Numbered from the stretch's first letter, positions 1 to 12,188 are shown. The stretch is DNA of 64,000 nucleotides from Gamsiella multidivaricata (GCF_025024155.1 NW_026251824.1:25362-89361); one strand, 5' to 3'. Notes: generated by a model not told the origin, from the sequence alone. A program made the numbers and translations.

Positions 1-754
1 GCTTCATCAAATGGCCGGTACCGGTTCCCATAATTTCTGGCAATATTATAGTCTACTCTTTTTTAGCATATCGCATTTCTGGAGTCCAGCTTCTGATAAG
101 ATGTGGAGGACAAGCATAAATGCTTTTAAAAGTATAATTCTTTATGTTCTGGATGGACCCGAACGTCCATTGTCGAAACAATCGTAAAATCCCTGAGAGA
201 GGTGGTCTGCAGCAGGGCAAGCTAATCCTGTGCTTATTTCATGTTTGTGTCCGTGCGCATTCAGATGGAAAGTAGCAATTTGTGTCAGTGCAGCATGATA
301 GGAGAGCATTTACGTCCGAATGAAGTGTTCGATTTCATGCGAGATTGGGGTTTACAAGCGAACATGTCAAAAGCCAGACATTTGAGTTTTGTCCGCACCT
401 GTGGCGAATAATTTAGGACGAGAAAGAACCCCTTGCTACAGAACGGAGAACGGCAGCTCTTTTTTTTTTTTTTTTTTTTTTTTTTGGCAAGTCTCAGGAA
501 CAGTCGCCACCATATGCGAATGTGGATGCGGTTCGTTACTCTCTCCTTGCGAACTGACAACAAATGGGAATTTCCAACAGCAGTGAACTCGGGATGAATT
601 GACGACTATGTGTCTTATTAATAAAATCAAGAGGTGCTCGTGCTGTTCATGGTCTGTTGAAATGCCAACCAGCCTCCACCCTACATTAATAATCCAAATG
701 CACGAGGGCGCGGAAGGTAAGCAATTGAAACCATTTTACAGCAAGGATGTTTAA
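1..754. other. Intergenic, no gene recognised
   Basis: Between the left edge and the stop codon of the Rcm1-like gene I see only short overlapping frames that look like chance. The most visible element is a run of 26 T at 460-485. The stretch probably contains the 3' end region of the Rcm1-like transcript and part of a neighbour outside the window. Confidence 0.5.
460..485. repeat. Poly(T) homopolymer, 26 nt
   Basis: An uninterrupted run of T. No target-site duplication or coding remnant is visible next to it, so a retrocopy tail is not supported. Confidence 0.9.
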
Positions 755-2731
755 TTACTCCCCATCGGACGCTTCATCCTCGTCCTCCATAGCCTTCTTT
801 TCAGATGGACCAGCGCTGGAATCTGTCACCGTCTCTGTTGCGCCACCATCGGCCGTACTAGCCTTCTGTTTTTTCTTCTTGTTCTTCTTCTTTTTGTTGG
901 CTGATGCGGTGGAGACGGTAGCTGCCGCTGCCCCATTAGATGTTATATCGTCATGTGCCCTCTTGACTCCGATGCTTGGTCCTTTCCACGTTGGCGAGAG
1001 CCCTGGGTTATCATTCTTGCTCACGCGTTCAAAGCACGCCACAAAGAACCCGTTCATCAAGTCTCCATCCGGGCCTCCAGGTACGGCGCGAACCAAACAA
1101 TCGGCCACTTTAGCTCTATCTTCGTCTGTCTCAACCAGTCCTGGAATATCGCCGACATCCGCTGGGTATCCGCGTCGATGCCACGTGGGTAGGACCTTAG
1201 ACCGCGGAGACAGTTTCCACTGGGGCCAATGGTTCCTCAGTAACGTCGTCACAACATGCTCGTTCTCCTCCGCATAGATCGAGCAGGTCGAGTAACTGAT
1301 CCGCCGCACATTCGGGAACGTCATTGCCTTGGTCACACACTCGATCTGGAACTCTCCTAGCGATTTGAGACGTTCTTTCTTTTTCTCTTCGGCCACGGCA
1401 CGTTCAGCAGCACCACCGGTCGTAGTACTTTCGAGAATGCTTGCTTGTTCCTGCTCTTCTGCATATGCGTCTACAAGGTGATCCATGCGATTAACGATTC
1501 CTGATCCAGAGCACGAGGGGTCCAGCAGAATATGTGTAACTTTTGAATGATCCTCCGTAGAGGTGTCTAATGTTAAGAACGAAGTGTTCAGAGCCGTGAT
1601 GTCTAAAGCGCGATGGGTAGCAATTATTTCTGATGCATTAATATCCAAATTTATGCCATGGCGTTCTCCCATAATATTTCGAGCAATAGTATCCATTAAG
1701 CAGGCCACATACTTGTACATCCTGCTTTCGTGGTTAACCGCTTGAGGATATTGAGCCGCCGAAGATCCAGATCGCATGCAATAATCTTGCCACCATTGCC
1801 CATTCCCATAGCCAATTGACTAGTTTTGTTTCCGGGCGCAGCACATCCATCGATCACGTACGCGTTCTTGGGCGGTGACAAAATTGCTGCTGGGAAACAC
1901 GACGCTTTATCCTGTAGAATCAGGACGCCAGAGACATAGAGTGGGTGAAGGTGGAGATCTGACTTTGGCGGGAACACGAGCATAAAGTCCAAGTGTTCGT
2001 CGCGATGGAAGGTGTTGGGTGGGGGTGGTGCGAATGGTGAGGGTGGTGCCGGCAGGAATGCCCAGTTGTCGGCGATAAAGGCATCAATAACCTGCTGAGG
2101 TGTCATCATCAAAAGATTAACCCGTACATATCTAGGCATCAGAACTACACGGGAATCCAAGCATAAAGTGTTAGCATGTCACTTCTTAATTCGCATTTGG
2201 TCCGCCTTTGGAACACGTTCCCTAATACTTACTTTCTTCTTCACCTTCGATCAGACCATCCTTCTTGGCTCCGACTTTGATCTTCGCTTTCACAAACTCG
2301 GCTTTCAGTCGTGCCTTGTGCTTCATCACTGCCTGCTTCATGGGCCATGCGTCTGAGGCCTGGATGCCCCGGTTCTGGAATAATAGGTCGTGTAACAGAA
2401 GCAATGCTAGCGATCTGGTCAACTTCTTCTCCAGTGTCAAAAGCTTGGACTCCTGTAATACTAATGATAGCGTCGTATTATCTAGATTCCATAATTCCAT
2501 AATATAGCCATTGAGTTTGTATCCAAGAGAAATGTCTTCATTATGGCAATCAGCATATCTCGATCGAAAAAACTCCAGTCCAAGTGTCCTACGCTTTAAT
2601 GTTTCGCAGATAAGTGCATACATGCGCTTTTTGTCTGTCACCTCTGCATTCCCCAGGGTCAGGCCCTTGATGGAACCCTCCTTCTTGCCCAGCCTGTCCA
2701 GAATCTGTGCCGCCTGTTTGTAAAAATTCAT
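755..2731 (-). CDS. RCM1: Rcm1/NSUN5-type 25S rRNA cytosine-C5 methyltransferase
   Basis: A nucleolar SAM-dependent RNA m5C methyltransferase of the Nop2/Sun family; the yeast orthologue methylates large-subunit rRNA. The start MNFYKQAAQIL at 2731 matches the conserved N-terminus. Exons by frame are 2731-2233, 2144-1713 and 1629-755. Exon 2 carries PRYVRVN, then LQDKASC and the SAM loop DGCAAPGNKTSQ. Exon 3 carries motif IV DPSCSGSG and motif VI YSTCS, which hold the two cysteines used in catalysis and product release. The protein ends in a Lys-rich, acidic tail, typical of nucleolar proteins. Exon 1 has about 44 extra residues relative to the family between CETLK and ESKLLTLEKKL. This is probably an in-frame 132-nt intron at about 2592-2461, giving a protein of about 557 aa. 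The gene is divergent from the Set5-like gene. Confidence 0.92.
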
Positions 2732-2931
2732 TGCTCGAGCGCGACGGTGTGAAGGTGTGATGCCTTTGTCGACCATGGCCCACAAAAAAAAAAAAAAAAA
2801 AAAAAAGGCGATGTTTCAAGCCACGAAACCTAATGTAGTAAACAAACCTCCCAAAAAAGAAACCGTTCGATGCCCTAGTCAAAGGATCGCACCTCTTGAC
2901 TCTCCACAGGATTCAACAGCCCTCAGCAACC
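2732..2931. promoter_or_regulatory. Short divergent promoter with poly(A) tract
   Basis: Only 200 bp separate the start codons of the Rcm1-like gene (-) and the Set5-like gene (+), so both 5' UTRs and promoters must share this segment. A 23-nt A run at 2784-2806 sits in the middle. Poly(dA:dT) tracts commonly exclude nucleosomes in fungal promoters; that role here is inference. Confidence 0.6.
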
Positions 2932-4376
2932 ATGGCGACAATCACACCGGAGGCTCCTGCCTTGATCGCTCTTATCGCCTCCATTAAAGAGAAAGATCCC
3001 GGTCTGGGCATCAAAAAGGTCCTGGCCGAGATTCAGGCTAGAGAACCCACCTGGCTCGTGAGCGAGAAGCGTGTCAAGAAAATGATGGGCGAGGCTGGTA
3101 TCGCTGTGGCACGACCTGAGGGCGAAGGCGAGCTCGACCCCTCGATCCCTGTCAGTCATATCGATACGGAGGTTGATGTCAGCGCACTGACTAATGGCCA
3201 AGTTAAGGCCAGGATGATTAATAAAGTTATCGGCAAAGGTACATTAATCCTATGCTGTGGGGCAATCTCAACTAGACTCTGACCAGGACAAATCAAATCA
3301 AAAGCACTGACCATTCAATGCTTTACGACCGCTCTCATTACAAAGGTCTTTTTGCAGCGCAGGATCTTCCCAAGGGCAAGGTGATCTTTACAGAATTCCC
3401 CTTCGTTTACTTCCCGCCCATGAAGAGATACAACATGGTCGTTCGAGGGGAGGCGTGTGGGCTCTGCGCTCGTACCATCAAGCACGGAAACCTCTTGATC
3501 TGTGGCTGCCCAAGCTGTGGCAAAATCAAGTACTGCACAAAAGGTAATTCCAGCTTTCAGGTACATGTAATGTACAACTATCCATTGATTACGGACCAGA
3601 AACGCTTATAACGCATAATAACATCTTGGTTTATAATAGCATGTCGACAGACAGCTTGGGATAGCTCACATCGCTTCGAGTGCGGCCCACTGAACCCAGC
3701 ATTGAAGGATTACATAACCTACTGCGCGGAAGAAAACTGGAACGCCGGCATGGGCGCTCTTCGCTGCTACGAACGCATTCTGATCGCGAATGAGACCTCA
3801 CCGGAGGAGCTAGCATCAGTTCTGAAGCACCTGGACGCTTTTGCAACCGTCAGTCAGGAGGAGCGGCAAAAGAAGGAGACCTCATGGGACATGATGGGCG
3901 ACCAATCGCGAGCGATTTGGGAGAAAGCCCTGGAATTTCTGATTAAAGGCTGTCAGTACCCACTCAAGATCACTGGCAAAAACGGCACCTCTGTTCTCAC
4001 AAAACCCCTGCCTGACAGTCTGAAAGACCTTTTCTCCATGGAGACGTATCTCAAATTCGTCGGCCGATACAATATCAACAACCAGGATGGAGGACTCTAC
4101 CTCCTGCACTCTTCGCTCAATCATGCCTGTGTACCCAATGCGATCATTGATCATCCTGGAGCAGGAACGAATTATGGCGTGAGCGTTCGCTTAGCCCGAG
4201 ACATCAAGCGGGATGAGCAGCTTCAGATCACATATTGCGACCCTCGCTGGAAGAGGGATACGCGACAACAGTACCTGCGCACTGAGTACCTCTTTACATG
4301 CAAGTGCAAGCGTTGCACGGGCTCGGATGACTCGGTTAGTGAAGAAATAATGCAGTCGCTGGGACTTGCTGCATAA
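2932..4376 (+). CDS. Set5-like SET/MYND-domain lysine methyltransferase
   Basis: Exons 2932-3238, 3346-3543 and 3640-4376 join in frame to 413 aa. The start ATG follows AGCAACC, a good context. The SET domain begins near GKGLFAAQDLPKGKVIF at the exon 1/2 join. A MYND-type zinc cluster (CGLC...CPSC...YCTKACR...H..EC) lies at about 147-190 and interrupts it. The SET core resumes with NHACVPNA near 327 and a GDEQLQITY-like segment, and ends with the post-SET cysteines CKCKRC near 390. This SMYD/Set5 architecture in yeast methylates histone H4 N-terminal lysines; that activity is inferred from family. The N-terminal 90 residues resemble the basic Set5 leader. The true substrate is unproven. Confidence 0.88.
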
Positions 4377-6858
4377 TAAATTATGAGAAGGCGCTCTTTG
4401 TATACGATAATGCTCGTTTGCATACCGGTACCATCCAAACATAATTGATGAAAAGAGATGGCGAATGGGCGGAGTGATAAAGTAAACAACAATAACAAGT
4501 GTCAGCGACGCCGTCCTTTGCTCGCGTGTGTAGTAGTTTCACACTGGCATGGACCATGGGGCTGTAGTGTACTAGGACAGAGGTATGACGAAAATCAAAC
4601 CCCGTCAAATGAGATATATCAATTGGATTGTTGATGGGAGCCAGGATTTGGATAGCGCACCGATTTACTCACAATATAGATTGTACGTGTAAATCCCCTA
4701 CTGTGGGATCGACGCTTGCTAATAGCAAACTGCTAATACGGGGACCAGGGATCAGGGGGCCATAGACGCGTGGAACACTTTGAGGAGATTTTATGGTGAA
4801 AGTCTAAAAAAGATTCGTATATGCATTGTCAGGAGCCCAACAGAGCAAATCTTTCTTCCATTGCCGCCGAAAAGAAAGGAGGTTGTGGCGCCAGGCCGCA
4901 ATCTCCGGACTGTCAGACCGTACAAAGAAGCATCCGATTGGTTTCCTTGGTCGTCTACGAGACCTTCCCTTGCTCTGCTTCGACATTTTGTGTGCCACCG
5001 CGAGGATCTCGCGCCACGAGCGCGCCTCTTAGTACACATGTCCACAAACAAGCCTGTATACAATTAGCCCCAAGCTGTTCTGTTCTCGCACTTGTTGACA
5101 TGCCCCGGTGTGAAGATACGCATCTTGTAATGTTTAACCCGGGCTTTTTTTGTATTATTTTGGGTATACCGTTCAGTTGCGTTCTAGCGAGCATCCCCGA
5201 TAGGTGTTATTTGATACCTTTAGACATTGGCAGAATAGGAGGGCGAAATGAACGAGAGGTGTATGGGCATGCGCACACCAAGAGCAAACGTGTTCCTGAT
5301 TCGCTCTCGCTGCCGAGCTCGTGCCGCCCGTGCCACGCTTGACGTTCAGTAGATTCCAACTGAGCACAGCACTCTGCAATCAATTTTTGTGGGTTTTCTT
5401 TTCGTGCCCCATGGGGAGGGGATCGATCAGTGCGCCTTCATGCGAAAGATGAGTTAGTCATGAAGCTGATAGCGACCATTGGCACTGGTTAAAAAAAAAC
5501 ACACCATCCATTAACTGAGTCCAAGGTAGTTAGCTTATTCACCACTTTAATAGTAGATGGTGCGATTGATGAACCGGAAACTTACTGAGCGTTTCATGCC
5601 TCAAAGATGAGCCCCTGTATCTCTCATCGGAGAAAAGGCCAAGCGATAGAAGATCGGAGATCTTGATGCATACACATGTAAGAAGCAGTAAGGCATAGCA
5701 GGCCCTAAAATCGTTACAGCAGCAACTACATCAACCAGACAATATGGCTCTGGAGTCAGGGATTTGGTCCGTCTTTCCAATCCAATGGAATGGAAAGAGC
5801 TATCGTAATAGGGCTAGTAACCCATTTAATTGTTCCTTGCTCTCAATTGCTCAACCAGACCGTTCTTCTATCCCACTTCTATCAAGGGACTGCGGAAAGG
5901 AAAGGTCGAGACCAGACGCGTAGAACCCACCAGCCCTCTTCCTTTTACTTCGTATTCGTTGAGGAATAACTAGCCTGGATGAACTCAGAAGATATGTATC
6001 CCCTGCGTTTGAATCGTGGGCCACAGATTGGGCGTTGGATGCAGGAATCACCGATTTCTTATTTCAAGAAAAGGTCCAGACCGCGTAGGGCCGCTAACTC
6101 ATGTCTCTCTTCTATCTATTCCTCATGGCGCATGCAGAAATAAGTGGGTTTTGTTATTTTTACTAGCATCGTTGTGGTCAAAAGTGAAGAGACGACAAAG
6201 GAACAAATCAGCATATTTCACCTGGCACTTTGTGCTCAAGCATAAACAAATAAAATGTCATATGGAAACATGCTCTTCTCATCCATAATGCCTCGGCGAA
6301 AAGCAACAACCTGCGACAGTCATTTCCAACCACATCCGAGGTGCATGCATTACCTCTTGTTTATTAATTGAACAATTACTCACCCACATGTCCTCCGTAG
6401 ATGTGACAAGGTACATTGGAATGGTTCCTGAATTTGAGTGTTTATCTCAGGCCGCCATGTCCTTCGCGCGCTAATTCCTTCAAATCATGTGCATCCTCCA
6501 TTCCTGTGCTCCTGTTGACTGTTGTCGTCTTCTATCTTTTTTACATTCAGAGCAATGTCTCTTCTCCCGCATTGTCCTATAACTGGCAATCGATGCACTT
6601 ACTCGTTGGATATACAATCCTATTTGTCCCCTGCAAATCCTTTGTCCCCTAGATTGTTGCCCAATATAAAAGGAAAGCAATTCTCTTGTGCTCCCACTCT
6701 TTTTATTCCTCACCCCACCTTTCGCCAATTAGCCCACGAACATACCGCATAATTAATTTTGGTTTGTGATATCTCACCCGACTTCTACGCGCATTCATTT
6801 TGTTCAACCAGCGACCTCCCCACATCTATCCTTCCACCGACATTAATCTTACGCTATC
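4377..6858. other. 2.5-kb intergenic region, no gene recognised
   Basis: All frames are broken every 60-170 codons and none has a recognisable domain, consistent codon use or plausible exon joins. The composition is mixed, without long repeats. It precedes the first thioredoxin-like gene and probably holds its promoter near the 3' end, including the AT-rich segment around 6650-6760. Confidence 0.5.
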
Positions 6859-7955
6859 ATGGCACCAAACCAACCCCTTACGGACACAGAACTGCAACTC
6901 ATCGAGGCCTATAACACGATCATCCGCGAGCCTTTCGAGGACAAGTACGAGGACAAATGGGAGGACAAGCCCTTTGACCGTGCCGTGGATGAGTTCAAGG
7001 CCAGGGCGCAGGAAATCGGGTTCACAGATCCGTTCGAGCTCCTTAAAGAGTTCAACATCGACTCGTATGAATCCGCTCGCGCTTATCTCAAGAAGGGTCC
7101 TGCCATGTGCTTTCGCCCCGGATGGATAAGCCCTCTGATCGGACAGCACTTTGACCCCGTCGCGATCCTCGAAAAGTGTGAACATATTTCCGGACCCGAG
7201 TTCGCTGGTCAGCACAGGATAGTTGTGCTTGATTTCTGGGCGTCATGGTAAGTGTAACCTTGTTCCAAAACATCTCAAATTATAAGTTGCAAAGAAACTT
7301 TATGTCTGATGCCATACTCCACTTTAGGTGCGGCCCCTGTGTACAGACAGGACCGGAGCTTTCAGACCTCGCAGACGAATTCTGGGGTCGCATAGCAGTT
7401 GTAGGCATCAATAACGAGAGCATTTTCAGTGAGACAAAGCCGCCCAACACACAAAGATTGCGGGAATTCCTCGAGGAGAACAGTGATGGGTTCCGGTACT
7501 CAATTTATATCGACAATGCCGAGGGCTTCGCAAAAGAGAGTAAGTGCTCTTCGAGAATGATACAGAGATTTGCTATCATCCAGCAGTACATTCGCTGTAC
7601 CTCTGATTGTGTCAATGACCCTTGCGGGTTGACCTTAGTTCCTTGGCTCCATGATTGCATCTCACGATCGAACCAATCGAATACGGCTCTTTTTATGAAG
7701 AACATTGCTGCAATCTTTATTCATATAATTAGACACATAATATGTATTCATTATCGCATCATCTAACTGTCGCTTCAACAACTCGTGTGATCCTAAATAG
7801 CCGTTTATAACCCTGCAGGATATCGAGGAATCCCCTGTATAATCTTGTTGGTGGACGGGGTAGTCAAGTATGTCGGCTCACCGCAGGAAACCCTCCGGCC
7901 AGCATTGGAGCAGGCGTTGGAAGATGTCGAGTTCATGTCTGCTCGGGAAGGGTAA
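6859..7955 (+). CDS. Thioredoxin-fold protein with N-terminal extension, copy A
   Basis: Exons 6859-7247, 7328-7539 and 7819-7955 give 245 aa. Residues 1-115 form an acidic, largely helical leader of unknown function. A thioredoxin/TlpA-like fold follows: the beta strand IVVLDFWASW runs into the redox motif WCGPC at about 130, then VVGINNES, and a cis-proline loop GIPC near 200 followed by LLVDGVVKYVG. The WCGPC pair makes a thiol-disulphide oxidoreductase likely; the partner is unknown. No signal peptide is visible, so it is probably cytosolic. Intron 1 splits the Trp codon of WCGPC. Intron 2 is 279 nt. Both positions and phases recur in the copy at 10768-11714, so the two genes are duplicates. 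I do not recognise a named orthologue. Confidence 0.88.
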
Positions 7956-8274
7956 GATAGGCAACATCGAAAGTGCTATCGATATCTACAAGCGTCGATT
8001 TAGAGAATTGATGAGAAGGGAACTCCCCCGAAATAAAGTTGTACACCATTCCCCTGCATGAGTGTCGGTCGCGTTGGGAATTGTAGGAATGGAATGTTAT
8101 CTGTCCATTTGAGGTTGCGTACTAAAGGATCTCGTAGCTTTTTCCAGGAGCGACCATTGACGGGGACTTTTTTTTTCTGGAACTCTTTATCCTCCTCACC
8201 AATCTGTGCTTCGATAGCAATTTTGGATCTTTGAAGCGGTTTCGCCAGCCTATGACTAGTGATAATTAGACACT
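7956..8274. other. Intergenic spacer between copy A and mannosyltransferase
   Basis: 319 bp with no credible frame. It must hold the 3' end of the first thioredoxin-like gene and the promoter of the mannosyltransferase. Confidence 0.5.
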
Positions 8275-9917
8275 ATGAGGTATAACAGTATAAACCGATC
8301 ATCGCCAGCGACTACCGTGGTCGTTCTTATGGCTATGGCACTATGCACCAGCATGGCTACAATCCATTTTGACGCCATGAAGAGACAGGAGGGCTCAATA
8401 ACGCTCCCGGAAGTAGAGCACCTTGAAGAAATATCCATGGGGCACTCGACAGACCACGTCGCATCATTATAGGGACGCGACCAGGGCACGGACATGTTCC
8501 GTCCTGTCGCTCAACATCCCGCGTCGCAGCGGATCTTCAAATTTTCCTCATCAGAAACTCCGACACGCAGAGCAAAGGCTGCCTTTGTGATGTTAGTCCG
8601 GAATGAGGACTTGTACGCAGCCCAAAGCATTGTGCAACAGATCGAGGACCGATTCAATCGCAATTATCAGTACCCATATGTGTTCTTGAACGACAAGTCA
8701 TTCAGTTCCAGCTTCATGGATGGGATGCGGATAATGTCCAGAGCAAATATGACATTTAGCATGGTGCCAAAAGATCACTGGAGTTACCCAGAGTGGATCT
8801 CGCTGAAGAAGGCAGCTGAGACGAGGAAGAAGATGAAGAACATCATTTATGGCGCGAGTGAGAGTTATCGGCACATGTGCAGGTGAGCGCAAAATGGACT
8901 CGGGAAATGCCAGAGAAGATACGAGATGACTCACGGACACTGAAAAGGATCCTGAGTAACTTACTAGGTATCAGTCCGGCTTTCTGGTTCAGCATGAGGC
9001 CATGAGCGAGTACGATTACTACTGGCGTATTGAGCCGGACGTACAGTACTCCTGCGACATTGACTTCGACCCCTTCCTCTATATGCAGGACAACAACAAG
9101 AAATATGGTATGTATAAGGATCCGTGTAAGACTGGGTTCGTTCTGCCTTTACTTCTTGATTATTTCCTCAGATTGTCTTTTTCAAATGCAGCATTCACCA
9201 TATCGTTATACGAGTACCCTGAAACCATTCGAGGTCTGTGGAACTCGATCAAGGAGTTCATGGCAACCTATCCGCATTTCCTGGCGAAGAAAAATGCGTT
9301 GGGTCTCATCTCAGACAATGGCGGTCAGACGTATAACGTATGTGCACTCCCTATCTCGTCTCGTTGCCACCTTGAACGTCTCCTGTGCAAACAACTCAAG
9401 TTCACGTCTTCAACATCCAATCTCGTTTTTAAACCATAGAACTGCCACTTCTGGTCCAATTTCGAGATCGTGGATGCGCGCTGGATGCGAGGCGCCGCAT
9501 TTCAACAACTCTTTAACCACCTCGACCGTCCGGGAGGGTTCTTTTATGAGCGCTGGGGTGATGCCCCGGCGCACTCAATTGCAGCGGCTCTGCTGCTTTC
9601 CATCGACGAGTTGCATTTCTTCCGGGAGATCGGATACTATCATCAACCGTTCTATAACTGCCTTGCAGAACCGGGATTTCAAGAAAAATGTCATTGCGAC
9701 CCGGCTCTGAATGCGAGTACGTTTTGGTGTTTGTTGATTAGACTTCTTTATTGCGTGCTTCTTGTGTGACCAAGAGCCAGCTGTTCACGCTCCTTCCTTT
9801 TTTTTTTTTTTTCTGTCGGTGCTAGATCGTGAGCGCTTTTCATGCACAGCCAAGTTCCTCGAAATGGCAGGCGGCAAACGGATGGTTTACCCTGAAGAAC
9901 TGGATGGTTATTATTAA
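8275..9917 (+). CDS. GT15 (Kre2/Mnt1/Ktr) alpha-1,2-mannosyltransferase
   Basis: A type II Golgi mannosyltransferase that extends N- and O-linked mannans using GDP-mannose. Exons 8275-8412, 8473-8882, 8968-9107, 9192-9337, 9440-9716 and 9826-9917 give 400 aa. Residues 12-31 form the signal anchor (VVVLMAMALCTSMATI). Family blocks follow in order: KAAFVMLVRNEDL, MCRYQSGFLVQH, YYWRIEPDVQYSCDIDFDPF near 200, ISLYEYPETI, the hallmark NCHFWSNFEI near 280, GGFFYERWGDAPAHSIAA and CHCDP. The first intron (60 nt) is inferred: without it an in-frame TAG at 8470-8472 would cut off the catalytic domain. It has GTAGAG at the 5' end and TATAG at the 3' end. The gene sits between the two thioredoxin-like copies. 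Confidence 0.93.
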
Positions 9918-10767
9918 ACCCTTCTGCCCTCGCCCCCACCCTTTGCCCTGCATGTATTCTCTGGCATATATAACCCTCAATATAGTACATAATCGTATTC
10001 CAGAGAAAAGCGCTATCTCTATCCTCTATCAATCCTAACACGGTGTAGCGTCGGTAGACTATGTGGGAAGCCGGCGACATCCAAAGAAAAGTTGTCTCGT
10101 AAGCAAAAGCCCATAACGAGGCGTGGAACCATTTAAAGTAGCCGTGTCAGGTACCTGAGAAATGGTCTAGGAGCGTATTGAAACGCCCTCATTGATTTTG
10201 TGTTCTGGGGTAGGGTACGGTTGTGGTCATAATCGAGCCTATGATGGCGTGAGTTCGCTGTTGCAGAGGTATACCACACTATAGTATAATACGTATTAGC
10301 CACCATGAGAACAGTGGCGCGATAGGATTGGTCAGAGAAGGAGACGCACTCGCGACCAAAAGTGGTGAGCGCAGAAATGACCAAAGCGTGCCGGTTGGTT
10401 TCCCATGCGTTTGTACAACCATTCGGCATGGGTAATTTGAGTTTGCGCCAAGAGAAAAGAACGAAGGGGCGAGCAAAGGAAATACTCTCAGCTCGGAAGC
10501 ACCTCTATTCTTTGATGCTTCTCGAGACCAATCTACAAATGGAATACATCGTTTCGTGGCTCCTTGGCCGAAGCGCTCTCATCCAATTGCAAGAAGTTGT
10601 GTAAAAGTGCTGCGTTTTCCCTGGACTCGACGGGGGAGCACTGAGCAATAAATACGGGCCAAGATATTCCTTCGAACCTCTATCTTCCTCACTTCATTAC
10701 CCATACTACTACTTATCACAGCTTGCCATAAACAATCCATCAAAGCACTTCGTCAGACTAACACAGC
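9918..10767. other. Intergenic region upstream of thioredoxin-like copy B
   Basis: 850 bp without a supported gene; the frame at 10362-10604 has no recognisable domain. An AT-rich motif CAATAAATAC near 10645, about 120 bp before the ATG, is a candidate core promoter element. Confidence 0.45.
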
Positions 10768-11714
10768 ATGACTACTTCCTCTGCCACAGAATCCAAGCCG
10801 AAGGAGGAGCTCCTCAAGGATGCCTATGTGAAATCATTCACGAGCCTTTCGAAGACAAATACGACGATAAATGGGAAGAGGATACCTATTGGGCAGCGGT
10901 CAAAAATTTCAAGGCCAAATCCAAGGAGATTGGATACGAGGATCCCTTTGAGGTTCTCTCCAAGTTCAGGATGACGTCCTTTGAGAAGATCCGTGACAGA
11001 TTGAAGGCCGGTCCTCCAGCATGCTTCAGGGACGGATGGAAAAGCTCTCTGCTAGGCACCAAGGTTGACCCCGTTGCCGCAATTGCTCCGCTAGAGCATG
11101 TCAACGGCCCCAGGTACTCTGGCGACGAGCGAATTGTGGTTCTCGACTTTTGGGCCACCTGGTAAGCGCTACGGTTTTTCGTACTAACACCGCGACAACG
11201 ACCTCCATAGCTATCGCCTTTGACGCTTTATTTATTTATTTTTATTGGTGACAGGTGCGGTCCATGTGTGCATGCTGGTCCCGAACTGTCCGAGTTGGCC
11301 GAGAAGCATGTTGGTCGTGTCGCGATCATCGGTGTGAACAACGAGAGCATGTTCAGCAAAAAGGAGCACGACGTTGAGAATATCAGGGCTTTCCTCCAAG
11401 AGAACAAGGAAGGATTCCGTTATACTATCTACGTCGACACCCCCGAAGGATATGCCAAAGACAGTAAGTCCCTGGAATTTTGCTCAAACTACAGCACATA
11501 TTTCTACTTGCCTCATTGTGAAAGTAAGTAAAAGAGAGAGCGCTAACTTGGTTCCCCCCCATAAAAAGCTGTTTACTTAAAGACCGATTACAAGGCCATT
11601 CCATGCGTTATTGTGCTGGTCGATGGTGTTGTCACATTTGTAGGGCCTCCCCAGGAGGGATTCAAAGCTGCCTTGGAGGAGGCCTTGGCTCTTGTTCCTG
11701 CCAAAGAGGAATAG
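10768..11714 (+). CDS. Thioredoxin-fold protein, copy B, with apparent frameshift in exon 1
   Basis: A paralogue of the gene at 6859-7955 with the same three-exon plan: 10768-11161, 11255-11463 and 11569-11714. It keeps WCGPC at the exon 1/2 join, VIGVNNES and the cis-Pro loop AIPC, and ends in PAKEE. Exon 1 does not read through: the start frame gives MTTSSATESKPKEELLKDAYVK, but the homologous continuation (IIHEPFEDKYDDKWEE...) is one base out of register, from 10833 on. One base is missing relative to copy A at the AAA run 10831-10833. The rest of the gene is open, conserved and correctly spliced. A sequencing error in a homopolymer therefore seems as likely as a recent inactivating mutation. 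If real, only a truncated peptide would be made. Confidence 0.8.
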
Positions 11715-12150
11715 ATGGTGGAGGCAATATTTTGTATGCGTGGCGCGAAAGTGAAAACGCGTGAACTCTGAATTTCTGCGAGGAAATAAATCGCTCGTTA
11801 TATCCACGAATAAGCTACACAGGGAAGGAATTGAGTTTGCTGCGCTGCCATGGAGAGCCTTGCTCCCTCTTCTGTATGCTCCACACACACACGGACGTAG
11901 CAAGGATGGACGTACTGTTGCAAGGTATTCAGGCACATATACTTCCTGAATGAATATTTCACGTGGAAGAGAAACCATTTTTGAGCTGACTGAGCTGGGT
12001 ATGATGACGAAGGGTGGTGGAGCATATAAACCTGCCGCCGAACCTGTTCTGTCGGAAAAAGAAGCTGCCGTGCAGCGGGAAGGAACCATAAAAGAGACAA
12101 AAGAGACAAAAGACAAGGGACCGAGTTGCAAAAGAAAGAGCGGAGACATG

Positions 12151-12188
<38 letters not shown>

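Noticed and set aside
4780..5379. Cluster of overlapping frames of 64-173 codons on both strands.
   Set aside because: They overlap in many phases, lack domains and have no plausible splice joins.
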